From assembly GCA_003543135.1 (NCBI GenBank), contig DPJG01000032.1:186001-250000 (forward strand): a stretch of DNA of 64,000 nt, written 5' to 3'. Shown in pieces: positions 46,713 to 55,427 of the stretch; the stretch's first letter is position 1; each line of letters starts with the position of its first letter. Under the pieces are notes generated by a model that was given only the letters and a program-made list of their open reading frames with translations, ran no database searches and was not told the DNA's origin. A program made the translations under genes and the position numbers. The DNA is from Rheinheimera sp. (GTDB lineage: Bacteria > Pseudomonadota > Gammaproteobacteria > Enterobacterales > Alteromonadaceae).

Positions 46713-48317
46713 TTGAGTCAGTTTTTATCAGCACAAATGGCAAAGTTGCAGGCCGCCCCCTGGAAAAATACCCTCAAAGGTATCCGCCGGGGTATTGAAC
46801 GCGAAACTTTGCGCATCAAACCGGATGGCCGTTTAGCACAAACTGATCATCCGCCCGCGCTGGGGTCTGCATTAACTCATCCTCTAATCACCACTGATTT
46901 TTCTGAGTCTTTGCTGGAGTTTATTACACCGGCGCAGCAGGATATCGACACCACTATTGCGCAGCTCACAGATATCCATCGTTTTGCTATCCGTCAGCTT
47001 GCTGAAGAGCGTTTGGGCTCTGGCAGCATGCCGTGTTTTATTGAACATCAGGACGAGATCCGGCTGGCGTATTACGGTACCTCTAACGTGGGCCGGATGA
47101 AGACTTTATACCGTAAAGGTTTGAAAAACCGTTACGGCAGCATGATGCAGGCCATCAGTGGTGTGCATTTTAACTTTTCGTTGCCGGAAGAATTCTGGCA
47201 GGGTTACCAGCAAAGTCTCGGCAACACTGAGCCACTGCAGGATTTTATTTCGGCGCAGTATCTGGGTCTTATCCGTAATTACAAAAGATATGTCTGGCTG
47301 ATAGTGTATTTATTCGGGGCTTCTCCGGCCATGTGCAAATCTTTTTTGCAGGGCAGGGACAGCAAATATCCTTTCCAGAAGCTGGGTAAAGGCAGTTTGT
47401 ATTTGCCTTATGCCACCAGTTTGCGGATGAGTGATTTAGGTTATACCAACAGTGCACAGTCGGCGCTCAATGTCAGTTACAACAGCCTGCCCGAATATAT
47501 TCAGGGTTTGCAGCAGGCCATCAGTACCCCGTCAAATGAATATCAGAATATTGGCGTCAAGGTTGAAGGTGAATATCAGCAGCTCAATGCCAATATTTTG
47601 CAGATAGAAAACGAGTTCTACTCCACCATCAGACCCAAACGCACCACCCAAAGTGGTGAGCGGCCAACCTGTGCTCTGGCTAAACGTGGTGTTGAATATA
47701 TTGAAGTTCGGGCTTTAGATGTGAACCCTTTTAGCGCTGTGGGCATTACCGCCGAGCAGATGCGTTTTCTTGATTTGTTCCTGCTCTACTGTTTGTTGGA
47801 ACAAAGTCCTGCCATGTCAGCGGAAGAACAACTCCGGGTCGACAATAACCTGCGTAAGGTGGTCACTGATGGCCGCAGAATAAATCTGGAACTGCTTGAT
47901 GGCGACAACCCAAGATTAATGCAGGACTGGGCAGAAGAAATTTTTGCCGCTTTAATGCCGCTGGCGCAGCTGTTTGACGAGGTGCAGGGCGGTGAAGCTT
48001 ATCAGGCGGTGTTAAAACAGTTTTATTTAAGCCTGCTTGACCCGGCTCAAACTTTCTCCGGTAAAGTGCTGAATCAGCTGGTTGCGGCACAGCATGACAA
48101 TAGTGTGGTAAGTCTGCAGTTGTCAGAGCAATACCGGCAGCAGTTATTACAGGGCGACTATCAGTTTTATGCTGAGGCTGACTTTGTGCAGATGGCCACT
48201 GAGTCGTTAGCGCAGCAACAGCAGATAGAACAACAAGATAAAATCAGTTTTGATGATTATCTGCAGCAATATTTTATTGAAGATCCGGCGCAGCTTTGTC
48301 AGAGCAATCAAAGTTAA
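46713..48317 (+). CDS. gshA: Glutamate-cysteine ligase GshA
   Basis: A 534-residue enzyme making gamma-glutamylcysteine, the first and limiting step of glutathione synthesis. The N-terminal GIRRGIERETLRI and the later SALNVSYNSL and VEYIEVRALDVNPF motifs are typical of proteobacterial type 1 GshA. The start appears to be TTG at 46713 behind AAGGA; E. coli gshA also uses a TTG start, which limits expression. An ATG 8 codons downstream is a less likely alternative. Confidence 0.94.
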   Translation: MSQFLSAQMAKLQAAPWKNTLKGIRRGIERETLRIKPDGRLAQTDHPPALGSALTHPLITTDFSESLLEFITPAQQDIDTTIAQLTDIHRFAIRQLAEERLGSGSMPCFIEHQDEIRLAYYGTSNVGRMKTLYRKGLKNRYGSMMQAISGVHFNFSLPEEFWQGYQQSLGNTEPLQDFISAQYLGLIRNYKRYVWLIVYLFGASPAMCKSFLQGRDSKYPFQKLGKGSLYLPYATSLRMSDLGYTNSAQSALNVSYNSLPEYIQGLQQAISTPSNEYQNIGVKVEGEYQQLNANILQIENEFYSTIRPKRTTQSGERPTCALAKRGVEYIEVRALDVNPFSAVGITAEQMRFLDLFLLYCLLEQSPAMSAEEQLRVDNNLRKVVTDGRRINLELLDGDNPRLMQDWAEEIFAALMPLAQLFDEVQGGEAYQAVLKQFYLSLLDPAQTFSGKVLNQLVAAQHDNSVVSLQLSEQYRQQLLQGDYQFYAEADFVQMATESLAQQQQIEQQDKISFDDYLQQYFIEDPAQLCQSNQS

Positions 48318-48345
48318 CACAAGGTCAAAGCGCCGTTTTTACCAG

Positions 48346-48375
48346 ATAGCAGGGTTTTCATCCTGCTATTTTTTT
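48346..48375 (+). terminator. gshA terminator
   Basis: ATAGCAGG and CCTGCTAT pair around GTTTTCAT, followed by T7, 29 nt after the gshA stop. Confidence 0.85.
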
Positions 48376-48510
48376 GTCCACCTCACCGGTTTTCACAAGA
48401 TCGTAAGGCATGGCTGATGTTGCGGATCCATAAAGTACATCGCATCAGTAGCTATAAAGCCTTGGCATCATTATGCAATAACAACAGTTTTCTTCACCCA
48501 GAGTAAAACG

Positions 48511-48538
48511 CAGGCAAAAAAAACGGCCACTGAAGTGG
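48511..48538 (-). terminator. Minus-strand terminator downstream of the CNNM/CorC gene
   Basis: ACGGCCACT and AGTGGCCGT form a 9-bp stem with a 2-nt loop (GA). Read on the minus strand it is followed by T8. It lies about 210 nt beyond the stop of the minus-strand gene at 48751, giving a long 3' untranslated region. Confidence 0.7.
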
Positions 48539-48568
48539 CCGTAAAACTAAGGATAGGAGAATCCAGGG

Positions 48569-48604
48569 ATGAAAACAAAAAACTTGGTTGAATCCATTCG
48601 CTAA
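48569..48604 (+). CDS. Possible 11-residue peptide or gene remnant
   Basis: ATG-AAA-ACA...CGC-TAA encodes MKTKNLVESIR. An AGGAGA at about 9 nt and AGGG closer to the ATG give a plausible ribosome-binding site. The sequence resembles the beginning of an exported protein signal peptide (positive N-terminus) that stops before the hydrophobic core. There is no direct evidence of expression. Confidence 0.25.
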   Translation: MKTKNLVESIR

Positions 48605-48735
48605 GTTAGAAGCTGAGTCGTGATGAAAGTTCAGCAAGTTTAAAATATTTTCTGCTTTTTTTAGGTTTAAGCGCTGACTTTAATCTATCTGTTTGTTTTT
48701 TATATGAAATTATTTTTATAAATCAGGCCAAAGTC

Positions 48736-48765
48736 AGGCAGCTGCGGCATTTAGCTGCCTTTTTT
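48736..48765 (+). terminator. Orphan plus-strand terminator overlapping a minus-strand stop
   Basis: AGGCAGCT and AGCTGCCT pair around a 9-nt loop and run into T6. It overlaps the last codons of the opposite-strand gene at 48751. With gshA already terminated at 48375, it would end any plus-strand transcript arising in the gap. Confidence 0.65.
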
Positions 48766-50022
48766 CAGATGAGGGAAGATCCGGACCGATTTAATCATAT
48801 TGTCCTGTACCTCAACAATTTCCAGCGGGTAACCCAATAGTTTCAGGCTCAGGTTGGCTTGTGGAATTTCTTCCAGGTATTCCAGCACAAGCCCATTTAG
48901 TGTTTTAGGGCCATCAGTTGGCAGATTTAACTGCATTTCCCGGTTCAGATCCCTCAGGTTAATGCTGCCGTCCACCAAAAACGAACCGTCAGGCTGTGGC
49001 TGAATTTCTTCACTGTTTTGTTCGGCAATGTGGGTGGTAAATTCACCAACCACTTCTTCCAGAATATCTTCCAGTGTCACCAGACCCTGAATATCACCAT
49101 ATTCATCCACCACCAGGCCAATACGTTCTTTGGAATTCTGGAACTTCACCAGTTGGGTGTTCAGCGGTGTGCCTTCAGGAATAAAATAAATATCGTTGAC
49201 TGAGCGCAGCAGTGTTGCCTTAGTGAGCTGGTCTTTGAGCACCAAACGCATCACGTCTCTGGTATGTAAAAAGCCGATAGCGTCGTCAATGCTGTCACGG
49301 TACAACAAAATACGGCTGTGCTGGGTATTGGCCAGCTGACGGATAATGTCTTTCCAGTCATCGTTAATATCGATACCGGCCAGTTCATTACGCGGGATCA
49401 TAATGTCTTCAACAGTGGCATTTTCCAGATCCAGCACACCCACCAGCATATTCTGATGTTGCTCAGGTAATAAAGCGCCAGCCTCATGCACCACGGTGCG
49501 CAGCTCTTCACTGCTTAAGCTATGACCATGATGATGTTCAGCACTGATGCCAAAAAGCTTCAGGAAATTATTACAAACCCAGTTCAGCAGCCAAACCACA
49601 GGGTACAGCACTTTCATCAGTGGGTTTAACAGCAGTGAACTTGGAAAGGCCACCCGTTCCGGATGCAAAGCAGCCAGGGTTTTGGGGGTAACTTCGCCAA
49701 AAATCAGGATCACCAGAGTTAAAAATACTGTAGCTATGGCAATACCTAAATCACCATAAAGACGCATACCAATAATGGTGGCAATAGCAGAAGCGGCAAT
49801 ATTTACCAGATTATTGCCCACCAGAATTAAACCAATCAGGCGGTCACGTCTGGCCAGTAAAGCAACAGTACGTTTGGCGCCTGGATGATTTTCATTGGCA
49901 AGATGCTTAAGACGGTACGGATTTACCGACATCATGCTAGTTTCAGTGGCAGAAAAATATGCAGAACAAAACACCAGAACACCAAGGATGATAAACAAGG
50001 TGCTGGTCGATATGTCGTCCAA
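48751..50022 (-). CDS. CNNM/CorC-family membrane protein (YfjD-like)
   Basis: A 423-residue protein with a DUF21/CNNM membrane domain (about 1-190, helices near 8-28, 60-85, 90-112 and 128-150), two CBS domains (about 205-330; VEDIMIPRNEL, GDIQGLVTLEDILEEVVGE) and a C-terminal CorC_HlyC domain (about 345-420). CNNM proteins export or regulate magnesium. It pairs with ypjD and ffh in the E. coli order (YfjD). ATG starts 64 nt after the ypjD stop on the minus strand. Confidence 0.92.
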   Translation of the reverse strand: MDDISTSTLFIILGVLVFCSAYFSATETSMMSVNPYRLKHLANENHPGAKRTVALLARRDRLIGLILVGNNLVNIAASAIATIIGMRLYGDLGIAIATVFLTLVILIFGEVTPKTLAALHPERVAFPSSLLLNPLMKVLYPVVWLLNWVCNNFLKLFGISAEHHHGHSLSSEELRTVVHEAGALLPEQHQNMLVGVLDLENATVEDIMIPRNELAGIDINDDWKDIIRQLANTQHSRILLYRDSIDDAIGFLHTRDVMRLVLKDQLTKATLLRSVNDIYFIPEGTPLNTQLVKFQNSKERIGLVVDEYGDIQGLVTLEDILEEVVGEFTTHIAEQNSEEIQPQPDGSFLVDGSINLRDLNREMQLNLPTDGPKTLNGLVLEYLEEIPQANLSLKLLGYPLEIVEVQDNMIKSVRIFPHLKKGS

Positions 50023-50086
50023 GAGAGATAACCTATATAGCCGCTAAGGCCTATTTAATATTCCAAAGCGGCTGTTGAGTCAAGAA

Positions 50087-50893
50087 TTACAAACGTTGCA
50101 GCAGGATTTCGCGCACAAAACGGCTGCCAAAATAAGCCAGAGTTAACAATAAGCTGGCGCTGATAGTTAAAGCGTTGGCCACTCTGCCACGCCAGCCAAG
50201 CCGGGCATGACCAATTAACAACAGTGAGAACAATGCAAAAGCGAGCAGACTCAGCATGTTTTTGTGGATATTGTGTTTGCCAAACCAGTCAGCGGTAAAA
50301 ATAGCGCCACTGAGTAAGGTCAGCCCCAGCAGTACAGTACCGGCCAGCAGCAGCCGGAATAACAGCTGTTCGGCCTGCATTAAAGGCGGGAACACAGCGC
50401 CGGTCTGCAGTGGTGTTTTTTGCTTTAAACGCTGGCTGATATAACTGACCTGCAGCGAATATAAAGTAGCCATAATCAGCATCACATAAGCAATAAAAGC
50501 CACTATCACATGCAGTAGCAGCCAGGTATTTTGCTCAAAATGTTGTACCTGAGCACCAACCGGCAGAATAGCCACTGCCAGCTGAACCAGGGCGGCAAAA
50601 CCAAACACTATAGGTAATAACAAGGCGATAGGCGTGCGAAGTGCGGTGACAGTAAAAGATAAGGTAATGAGCCAGCACACCAGAGAACTGACATTTAATA
50701 AACTGAAATTCTGGCCGTCGCTGCCAAACATGGCCTGACTTAAGCCCAGCATATGCAGCACTATGCCCGCTGTTGCTGCAGAAAAAACCAGCTTTAAGTT
50801 GGGGCCTTGTGGGTGATACAAACGCTGTGCAACAGCCACAGTTGCAATCAGGTAACAGAAAAAAGCCAGCAGAGGTAACAGCGCGAGCGACAT
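50087..50893 (-). CDS. ypjD: CcsA-like cytochrome c assembly family protein YpjD
   Basis: A 268-residue membrane protein with about eight helices and no large soluble domain, matching the cytochrome_C_asm (CcsA/CcmC-like) family. The name ypjD follows its position divergent to ffh and next to the YfjD-like gene, as in E. coli. Its role in haem handling there is not proven. Confidence 0.87.
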   Translation of the reverse strand: MSLALLPLLAFFCYLIATVAVAQRLYHPQGPNLKLVFSAATAGIVLHMLGLSQAMFGSDGQNFSLLNVSSLVCWLITLSFTVTALRTPIALLLPIVFGFAALVQLAVAILPVGAQVQHFEQNTWLLLHVIVAFIAYVMLIMATLYSLQVSYISQRLKQKTPLQTGAVFPPLMQAEQLLFRLLLAGTVLLGLTLLSGAIFTADWFGKHNIHKNMLSLLAFALFSLLLIGHARLGWRGRVANALTISASLLLTLAYFGSRFVREILLQRL

Positions 50894-50964
50894 GCGAATA
50901 ATTCCGGTTTAAAGCGCAAAAACCTATTGTATTGCAAGCTTTGCAAGAATGACAGAGCCGACGG

Positions 50965-50993
50965 CTGACGGCGGATGCTTACTCGGTTATAAT
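50965..50993 (+). promoter_or_regulatory. ffh promoter
   Basis: CTGACG (-35, 4 of 6 matches) is spaced 17 nt from a perfect TATAAT (-10), 33 nt before the ffh ATG. The sequence after -10 (CAGCGCC) is GC-rich and resembles the prfC start region. Confidence 0.72.
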
Positions 50994-51025
50994 CAGCGCC
51001 ATTTTGACATTCGTGGTAAAAAAAC

Positions 51026-52393
51026 ATGTTTGAAAACCTGTCCGATCGTTTAACCCGCACGCTGAAAAATATCAGTGGCCGCGGTCGCCTGACCGAAGAC
51101 AATATCAAAGAAACGCTGCGTGAAGTGCGCATGGCGCTACTTGAAGCCGACGTGGCTTTGCCTGTGGTGCGGGATTTTGTGAATCAGGTGAAAGAACGTT
51201 CGGTTGGCCTTGAGGTCAGCAAAAGTTTAACGCCGGGTCAGGAATTTTTAAAAATCGTCCGTAAAGCGTTGGAAGAAGCCATGGGCGATGCCAACGAAGA
51301 ACTGGCGTTAAACAGTCAGCCGCCGGCAGTGGTGCTGATGGCGGGTTTACAAGGTGCGGGTAAAACCACCTCTGTGGGTAAACTGGCCAAGTTTTTAAAA
51401 GAACGTAAAAAGAAAAAAGTGATGGTGGTGTCGGCTGACGTCTATCGTCCTGCCGCTATTAAACAGCTGGAAACTTTGGCCAAAGATGTTGGTGTCGAGT
51501 TTTTCCCAAGTGATATCAGCCAGAAGCCGGTGGCTATTGTCAGTGCAGCCATTGCCCAGGCCAAACTGGGTTTTTACGACGTTTTATTGGTAGATACCGC
51601 CGGCCGTTTGCATGTTGATGGCGAAATGATGGATGAAATCAAAGCATTGCATGCGGCGATTAATCCAATTGAAACTCTGTTTGTGGTGGATGCCATGACA
51701 GGTCAGGATGCGGCCAATACCGCCAAAGCCTTTAATGAAGCACTGCCGCTGACTGGTGTTATTTTAACCAAAGCGGACGGTGACGCCCGCGGTGGTGCAG
51801 CCCTGTCTATCCGTCACATTACCGGTAAACCTATTAAGTTTATTGGTATGGGCGAAAAAACCGATGCCCTGGAGCCATTCCATCCGGACCGTATTGCGTC
51901 ACGTATTCTGGGCATGGGGGATGTACTCAGTCTGATTGAAGAGCTGGAACAAAAAGTTGACCGCGAACAGGCGGCTAAAGTTGCAGCTAAGGTGATGAAA
52001 GGCCAGGGTTTTAGTCTGGAAGATTTTCGTGATCAGCTGGTGCAGATGCGCAATATGGGCGGCATGATGTCGATGCTGGACAAACTGCCCGGCATGAAAA
52101 ACCTGCCGGCAGGTGCCAAAGATCAGATGAACAACAAACAGTTTGTCAAAATGGAAGCCATCATCAATTCGATGACACCCAAAGAGCGCCAATTTCCGGA
52201 TTTAATTAAAGGTTCGCGCAAAAAACGTATTGCGTCAGGTTCAGGTACCCAGGTGCAGGATGTTAATCAGCTGCTGAAACAGTTCACCCAGATGCAAAAA
52301 ATGATGAAGCAAATGAGTGGCAAAGGCGGCTTAATGAAAATGATGCGTGGCCTTGGCGGTAAGTTACCCCCTGGTATGCTGCCACCGCGTTAA
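51026..52393 (+). CDS. ffh: Signal recognition particle protein Ffh
   Basis: A 455-residue GTPase that binds 4.5S RNA and signal sequences of nascent membrane proteins. The N domain covers about 1-85. Walker A is GLQGAGKTT and the G domain includes DTAGRLHVD and TKADGDARGG. The M domain (about 330-455) is Met-rich with the RNA-binding SGSGT motif. The length matches E. coli Ffh (453). Confidence 0.97.
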   Translation: MFENLSDRLTRTLKNISGRGRLTEDNIKETLREVRMALLEADVALPVVRDFVNQVKERSVGLEVSKSLTPGQEFLKIVRKALEEAMGDANEELALNSQPPAVVLMAGLQGAGKTTSVGKLAKFLKERKKKKVMVVSADVYRPAAIKQLETLAKDVGVEFFPSDISQKPVAIVSAAIAQAKLGFYDVLLVDTAGRLHVDGEMMDEIKALHAAINPIETLFVVDAMTGQDAANTAKAFNEALPLTGVILTKADGDARGGAALSIRHITGKPIKFIGMGEKTDALEPFHPDRIASRILGMGDVLSLIEELEQKVDREQAAKVAAKVMKGQGFSLEDFRDQLVQMRNMGGMMSMLDKLPGMKNLPAGAKDQMNNKQFVKMEAIINSMTPKERQFPDLIKGSRKKRIASGSGTQVQDVNQLLKQFTQMQKMMKQMSGKGGLMKMMRGLGGKLPPGMLPPR

Positions 52394-52407
52394 CTGATTG
52401 TTTAATC

Positions 52408-52437
52408 AAAAAACCGGCTCAATACAGCCGGTTTTTT
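52408..52437. terminator. ffh terminator
   Basis: AAAAAACCGGCT pairs with AGCCGGTTTTTT around CAATAC, 15 nt after the ffh stop. T6 follows. Confidence 0.88.
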
Positions 52438-52556
52438 ATTGCCTGCACCTGGATGCTGTTGTCGGCAATGTCTCACAACAATTAGCGTTACTGCGGCTTT
52501 GCTCATCAATAGTTGCGGCGTATGCTGCCGGGGCACTCTTACGGATGAGGTGAACC

Positions 52557-53507
52557 ATGGCAACTCCACTGGCGTTTCTAAGCGAAATTGGCCGTCGTAT
52601 TGACCCCCTAACCGATATTGTTGGAATTTGTCAGCAAGTCAGCAGCCTGATAGTGCAGGCGTTACATTTACCCGACAATGTTATTTACCTGCAAAACCCC
52701 GAACAGCGGCTGCAACAGGTGGCTGCTGCCGGTGCCAAGTTTTGCCAGACACAAGGTGTGCTTGAACCACTGCAGCTGGAACTCGGCCAGGGTGTGGTTG
52801 GCACTGCGGCATTAAAACAAAGCAGTTTGTGTATCGCCGATACCGGCAGCTTTGGCCATTATGTGGTGGACGATGCCCCCAGGTTGTCAGAGTTATCGGT
52901 GCCCTTAACTTATCAGGGGGAATTACTTGGTGTCATTGATGCGGAACATCCACAGGCCGGTTTTTTCACCTCTGAACATCAGTACTTTATTGAAGTTGTT
53001 GCTGCCATGCTGGCGCCGAGGCTGGCTGATTTGTCTGCCAAAGCCAAAATGCAGTGGCGTTTTATCCAGGGCGGCGCCAAAGTGAGGCATAGTCAGCGCC
53101 TGAACCCGCTCTGGTGCAGTCAGGCGCAGTTTATGGAACTGGTACAACAGCTGCTAAAACACTTTTATCAGCCGGCCAACTGGCAGAGCAGCTTGCTGCA
53201 GGGCAGCGCTTTGTTTCAGCAGCATTGCAGCGAACAACATCAGGAATTCACCGCTTTGCAGAGTGTTCAGGCAGAACACATCCGCCAGCAGTTGTCGCAC
53301 TTGCTAATGCAGATGCAGCAAAAAGAAGCCACCGCACTTTGGGCCGCTATTATCAGCGACAGATATATTGATAAACGTCAGGGGCAATTGCAGCTGGCCG
53401 ATAAATATCACATGGGATTTAGTACATTTCGCCGTTATCAGGCGCAGGCCATTGCTTATCTTGGCGAGCAGCTCTGGCAGCTGGAACTGAAGGCAAGACA
53501 GCATTAA
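52557..53507 (+). CDS. GAF-domain regulator
   Basis: A 316-residue cytosolic protein. The N-terminal 165 residues are a GAF domain (with LGQGVVGTAAL and LSVPLTYQGELLGVIDAE). The C-terminal half is helical, ending in a short DNA-binding-like segment (ADKYHMGFSTFRRYQAQAIAYL) that could be a helix-turn-helix. I do not know its ligand or targets. RBS GAGGTG precedes ATG. Confidence 0.72.
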   Translation: MATPLAFLSEIGRRIDPLTDIVGICQQVSSLIVQALHLPDNVIYLQNPEQRLQQVAAAGAKFCQTQGVLEPLQLELGQGVVGTAALKQSSLCIADTGSFGHYVVDDAPRLSELSVPLTYQGELLGVIDAEHPQAGFFTSEHQYFIEVVAAMLAPRLADLSAKAKMQWRFIQGGAKVRHSQRLNPLWCSQAQFMELVQQLLKHFYQPANWQSSLLQGSALFQQHCSEQHQEFTALQSVQAEHIRQQLSHLLMQMQQKEATALWAAIISDRYIDKRQGQLQLADKYHMGFSTFRRYQAQAIAYLGEQLWQLELKARQH

Positions 53508-53513
53508 AACCAT

Positions 53514-53552
53514 CAAACAATAAGGCCGGCAGTTAGCCGGCCTTATTGTTTG
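53514..53552. terminator. 17-bp perfect hairpin after the GAF gene
   Basis: CAAACAATAAGGCCGGC pairs perfectly with its complement around AGTTA, giving a very stable stem whose outer part is AT-rich (TTATTGTTT tail). It can end the GAF-gene transcript; being symmetric it can act from either side. Confidence 0.8.
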
Positions 53553-53687
53553 CACAGCTGCAACACAGCTTTTTAGCCAAGCCAAAGCAGATTTCATTTT
53601 TCAGCCGCCATCTATCCGAAAACGAAACATTTTTTGCCTTTTTGGGCTGTAGTAGCAAGTGACTGCTATTGCCGATAAGCAAACACC

Positions 53688-53720
53688 GAGCAGTTTCAGA
53701 GCACTTTCTGAGCAGTTTGC
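53688..53720. repeat. Three 11-bp direct repeats upstream of the M23 gene
   Basis: GAGCAGTTTCA, GAGCACTTTCT and GAGCAGTTTGC follow each other with exactly 11-bp spacing. The third overlaps CTGAGCA-GTT-TGCTCAG (53708-53724), a 7-bp inverted repeat. A -10-like TATATC lies at 53734-53739 and the -35 position falls inside the repeats without a good -35 match, which is the expected layout for an activator-dependent promoter. Confidence 0.6.
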
Positions 53721-53785
53721 TCAGGGAGAAATTTATATCCTGATTGCGAGTTGTGAACATCACTAAATGCAACAAGGAGGCAAGC

Positions 53786-55354
53786 ATGAAACTACTCACT
53801 CTGGCACTAACCCTGACGGCCATCAGCACTTCGCTGCAGGCAGCAACTTATGATCTGCCATTTAAAGGACAAAACTTTGGTGATCATGAAAAAGTGCATA
53901 CTTTTGACCACGCCCAGAACACGTCACAAAAACATGGTTTTGATATGGGCGCACGCCGTTATGACTTTGACAATAGCCGCTGGACTTCAGTCAATACCAC
54001 GGTGGCGGATTACAACGCCGCACCTACCAATGACAAATTTACCATTTATAACAAATCCATTTACGCGATGCGGGCCGGTAAAGTGGTGGGCTGCTGGCGT
54101 AACGCTCCGGAAAATCCAAGGCCTAAACTGTCCGGCGATTCAGAAACCACCAAACCCTGGCTGCACAGCAATCTGAAAAACGGCCTGATGCCTGGTGGTG
54201 GCAATATGTTGTGGATTGAGCACGACGACGGCACCCGGATGTTGTATGCCCATATGATCCCAGGCACTATCAGCTCTGCTTTGTGCCCCAATAATGATGT
54301 GGCTTATCCGGCGCCTATCGGCAATAACAGCGAGATGAAGTACGTGGCAGTGCCGGAAGCTCAGCAAGCCGTGATCAGTAAAGGCCAGTATCTGGGTCGG
54401 GTGGGTAACAGTGGTAATTCAACAGGCCCTCATTTACATGTGCATCTGCAGGACAGTAGTGGTGTAGGCCAGCTGATCACCTTTAACCGTGGTATGGCGG
54501 CCGTGCCGGATGATACTAAACCATATCCGGTCTGGACCCGTTTTGCCGGTAGTACTATTCCTGGTGGTTCACAGTTGATTTGGGCCCCCCGCACTGTCGG
54601 TAGCCAGTACGTGCGCCATGGCATGGCCGCCGTTGCCATGCAGGGCTGGTTTAGTCATCTGGCCGATTCAGGTTTTAAACCGGCCTGGTTTGATGGTTAT
54701 ACCGTAAATGGCAGCACCTTTTACAACATGGTATGGAAACCTGCCAATCTGGCCTGGCGTGCCTATTTTGGCCAGTCCGGTGCGTCTTATCAGACAGTGT
54801 TTAATGATGCGATGGATGATGGTTATGTGCCGGTGCAGGTCGACTCTCATCAAACCGGCAGTGGCACCCGTTACAGCGTGATTTTTGAGAAAAAAGCCAT
54901 GGCGTTCCTGGCAAGACACGGCCTGACCTATCAGCAGCATCTGGATGTGATGGAACAGGCTAAAGATCTGAATATGCGTCCGGTGAACATTTCTGTGGTG
55001 TCATCAGGAGGAGAGCGTCGTTACACCACTTTATATAATCAGCAGAATGTGGGTGGCTGGACTGTGAGTTCACAACTCAGTGCCGCCGCTTATCAGGCTA
55101 AAGTCACCAGTGAATGGGATGCAGGACGCCGGCCGATTTACCTGAACTCTTACGTGCATGACGGTAACGTGAATTACACCGCAGTCTTTGCCCAGGCGCC
55201 GGTGAATAGCTGGGTGGCACGTCACGGTCATACGTCAGCACAGTTCCAGACCTCTTTTAACGACTTTAGCGCTCAGGGTTATCTGACGGATGTGGTGGCC
55301 GGTATTGATGGTGAAGATGTGCATCGTTTTGCCGGGCTCTGGAGTAAAAACTAA
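53786..55354 (+). CDS. Secreted M23-type peptidase with C-terminal tandem repeats
   Basis: A 522-residue exported protein. A signal peptide ends near residue 18 (LQA-ATY). The N-terminal half is an M23/LytM-like metallopeptidase with HGFDMG near residue 49 and the HxH motif in GPHLHVHLQD near 215; a long insertion separates the motifs. The C-terminal 240 residues have four or five repeats of about 50 residues, each with an aromatic start and an xxYxxxF/WxxxxxGY pattern, resembling bacterial tandem repeat domain 1, known from polyglycine hydrolases. Likely cell-wall or protein substrate; RBS AAGGAGG before ATG 53786. Confidence 0.85.
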   Translation: MKLLTLALTLTAISTSLQAATYDLPFKGQNFGDHEKVHTFDHAQNTSQKHGFDMGARRYDFDNSRWTSVNTTVADYNAAPTNDKFTIYNKSIYAMRAGKVVGCWRNAPENPRPKLSGDSETTKPWLHSNLKNGLMPGGGNMLWIEHDDGTRMLYAHMIPGTISSALCPNNDVAYPAPIGNNSEMKYVAVPEAQQAVISKGQYLGRVGNSGNSTGPHLHVHLQDSSGVGQLITFNRGMAAVPDDTKPYPVWTRFAGSTIPGGSQLIWAPRTVGSQYVRHGMAAVAMQGWFSHLADSGFKPAWFDGYTVNGSTFYNMVWKPANLAWRAYFGQSGASYQTVFNDAMDDGYVPVQVDSHQTGSGTRYSVIFEKKAMAFLARHGLTYQQHLDVMEQAKDLNMRPVNISVVSSGGERRYTTLYNQQNVGGWTVSSQLSAAAYQAKVTSEWDAGRRPIYLNSYVHDGNVNYTAVFAQAPVNSWVARHGHTSAQFQTSFNDFSAQGYLTDVVAGIDGEDVHRFAGLWSKN

Positions 55355-55365
55355 CAATGTGATGT

Positions 55366-55398
55366 AACAGGCGAAGTGCAGACTTCGCCTGTTTTTTT
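55366..55398 (+). terminator. M23-gene terminator
   Basis: AACAGGCGAAGT pairs with ACTTCGCCTGTT around GCAG, ending in T7, just after the stop of the M23 gene. Confidence 0.9.
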
Positions 55399-55427
55399 CA
55401 GACTTTTTAGCACTCAGGGAAGAGAAC

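Larger units (their letters stand above)
48376..48750. other. 375-nt gap with a possible short transcript and 11-codon frame
   Basis: The gap lies between the gshA terminator and the stop of the next minus-strand gene. It holds a minus-strand terminator (48511-48538), an 11-codon plus-strand frame at 48569-48604 (product MKTKNLVESIR, preceded by AGGAGA and AGGG), and a plus-strand terminator (48736-48765). The open frame could be a leader peptide, a remnant of a longer gene, or chance. No promoter is convincing. Confidence 0.45.
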
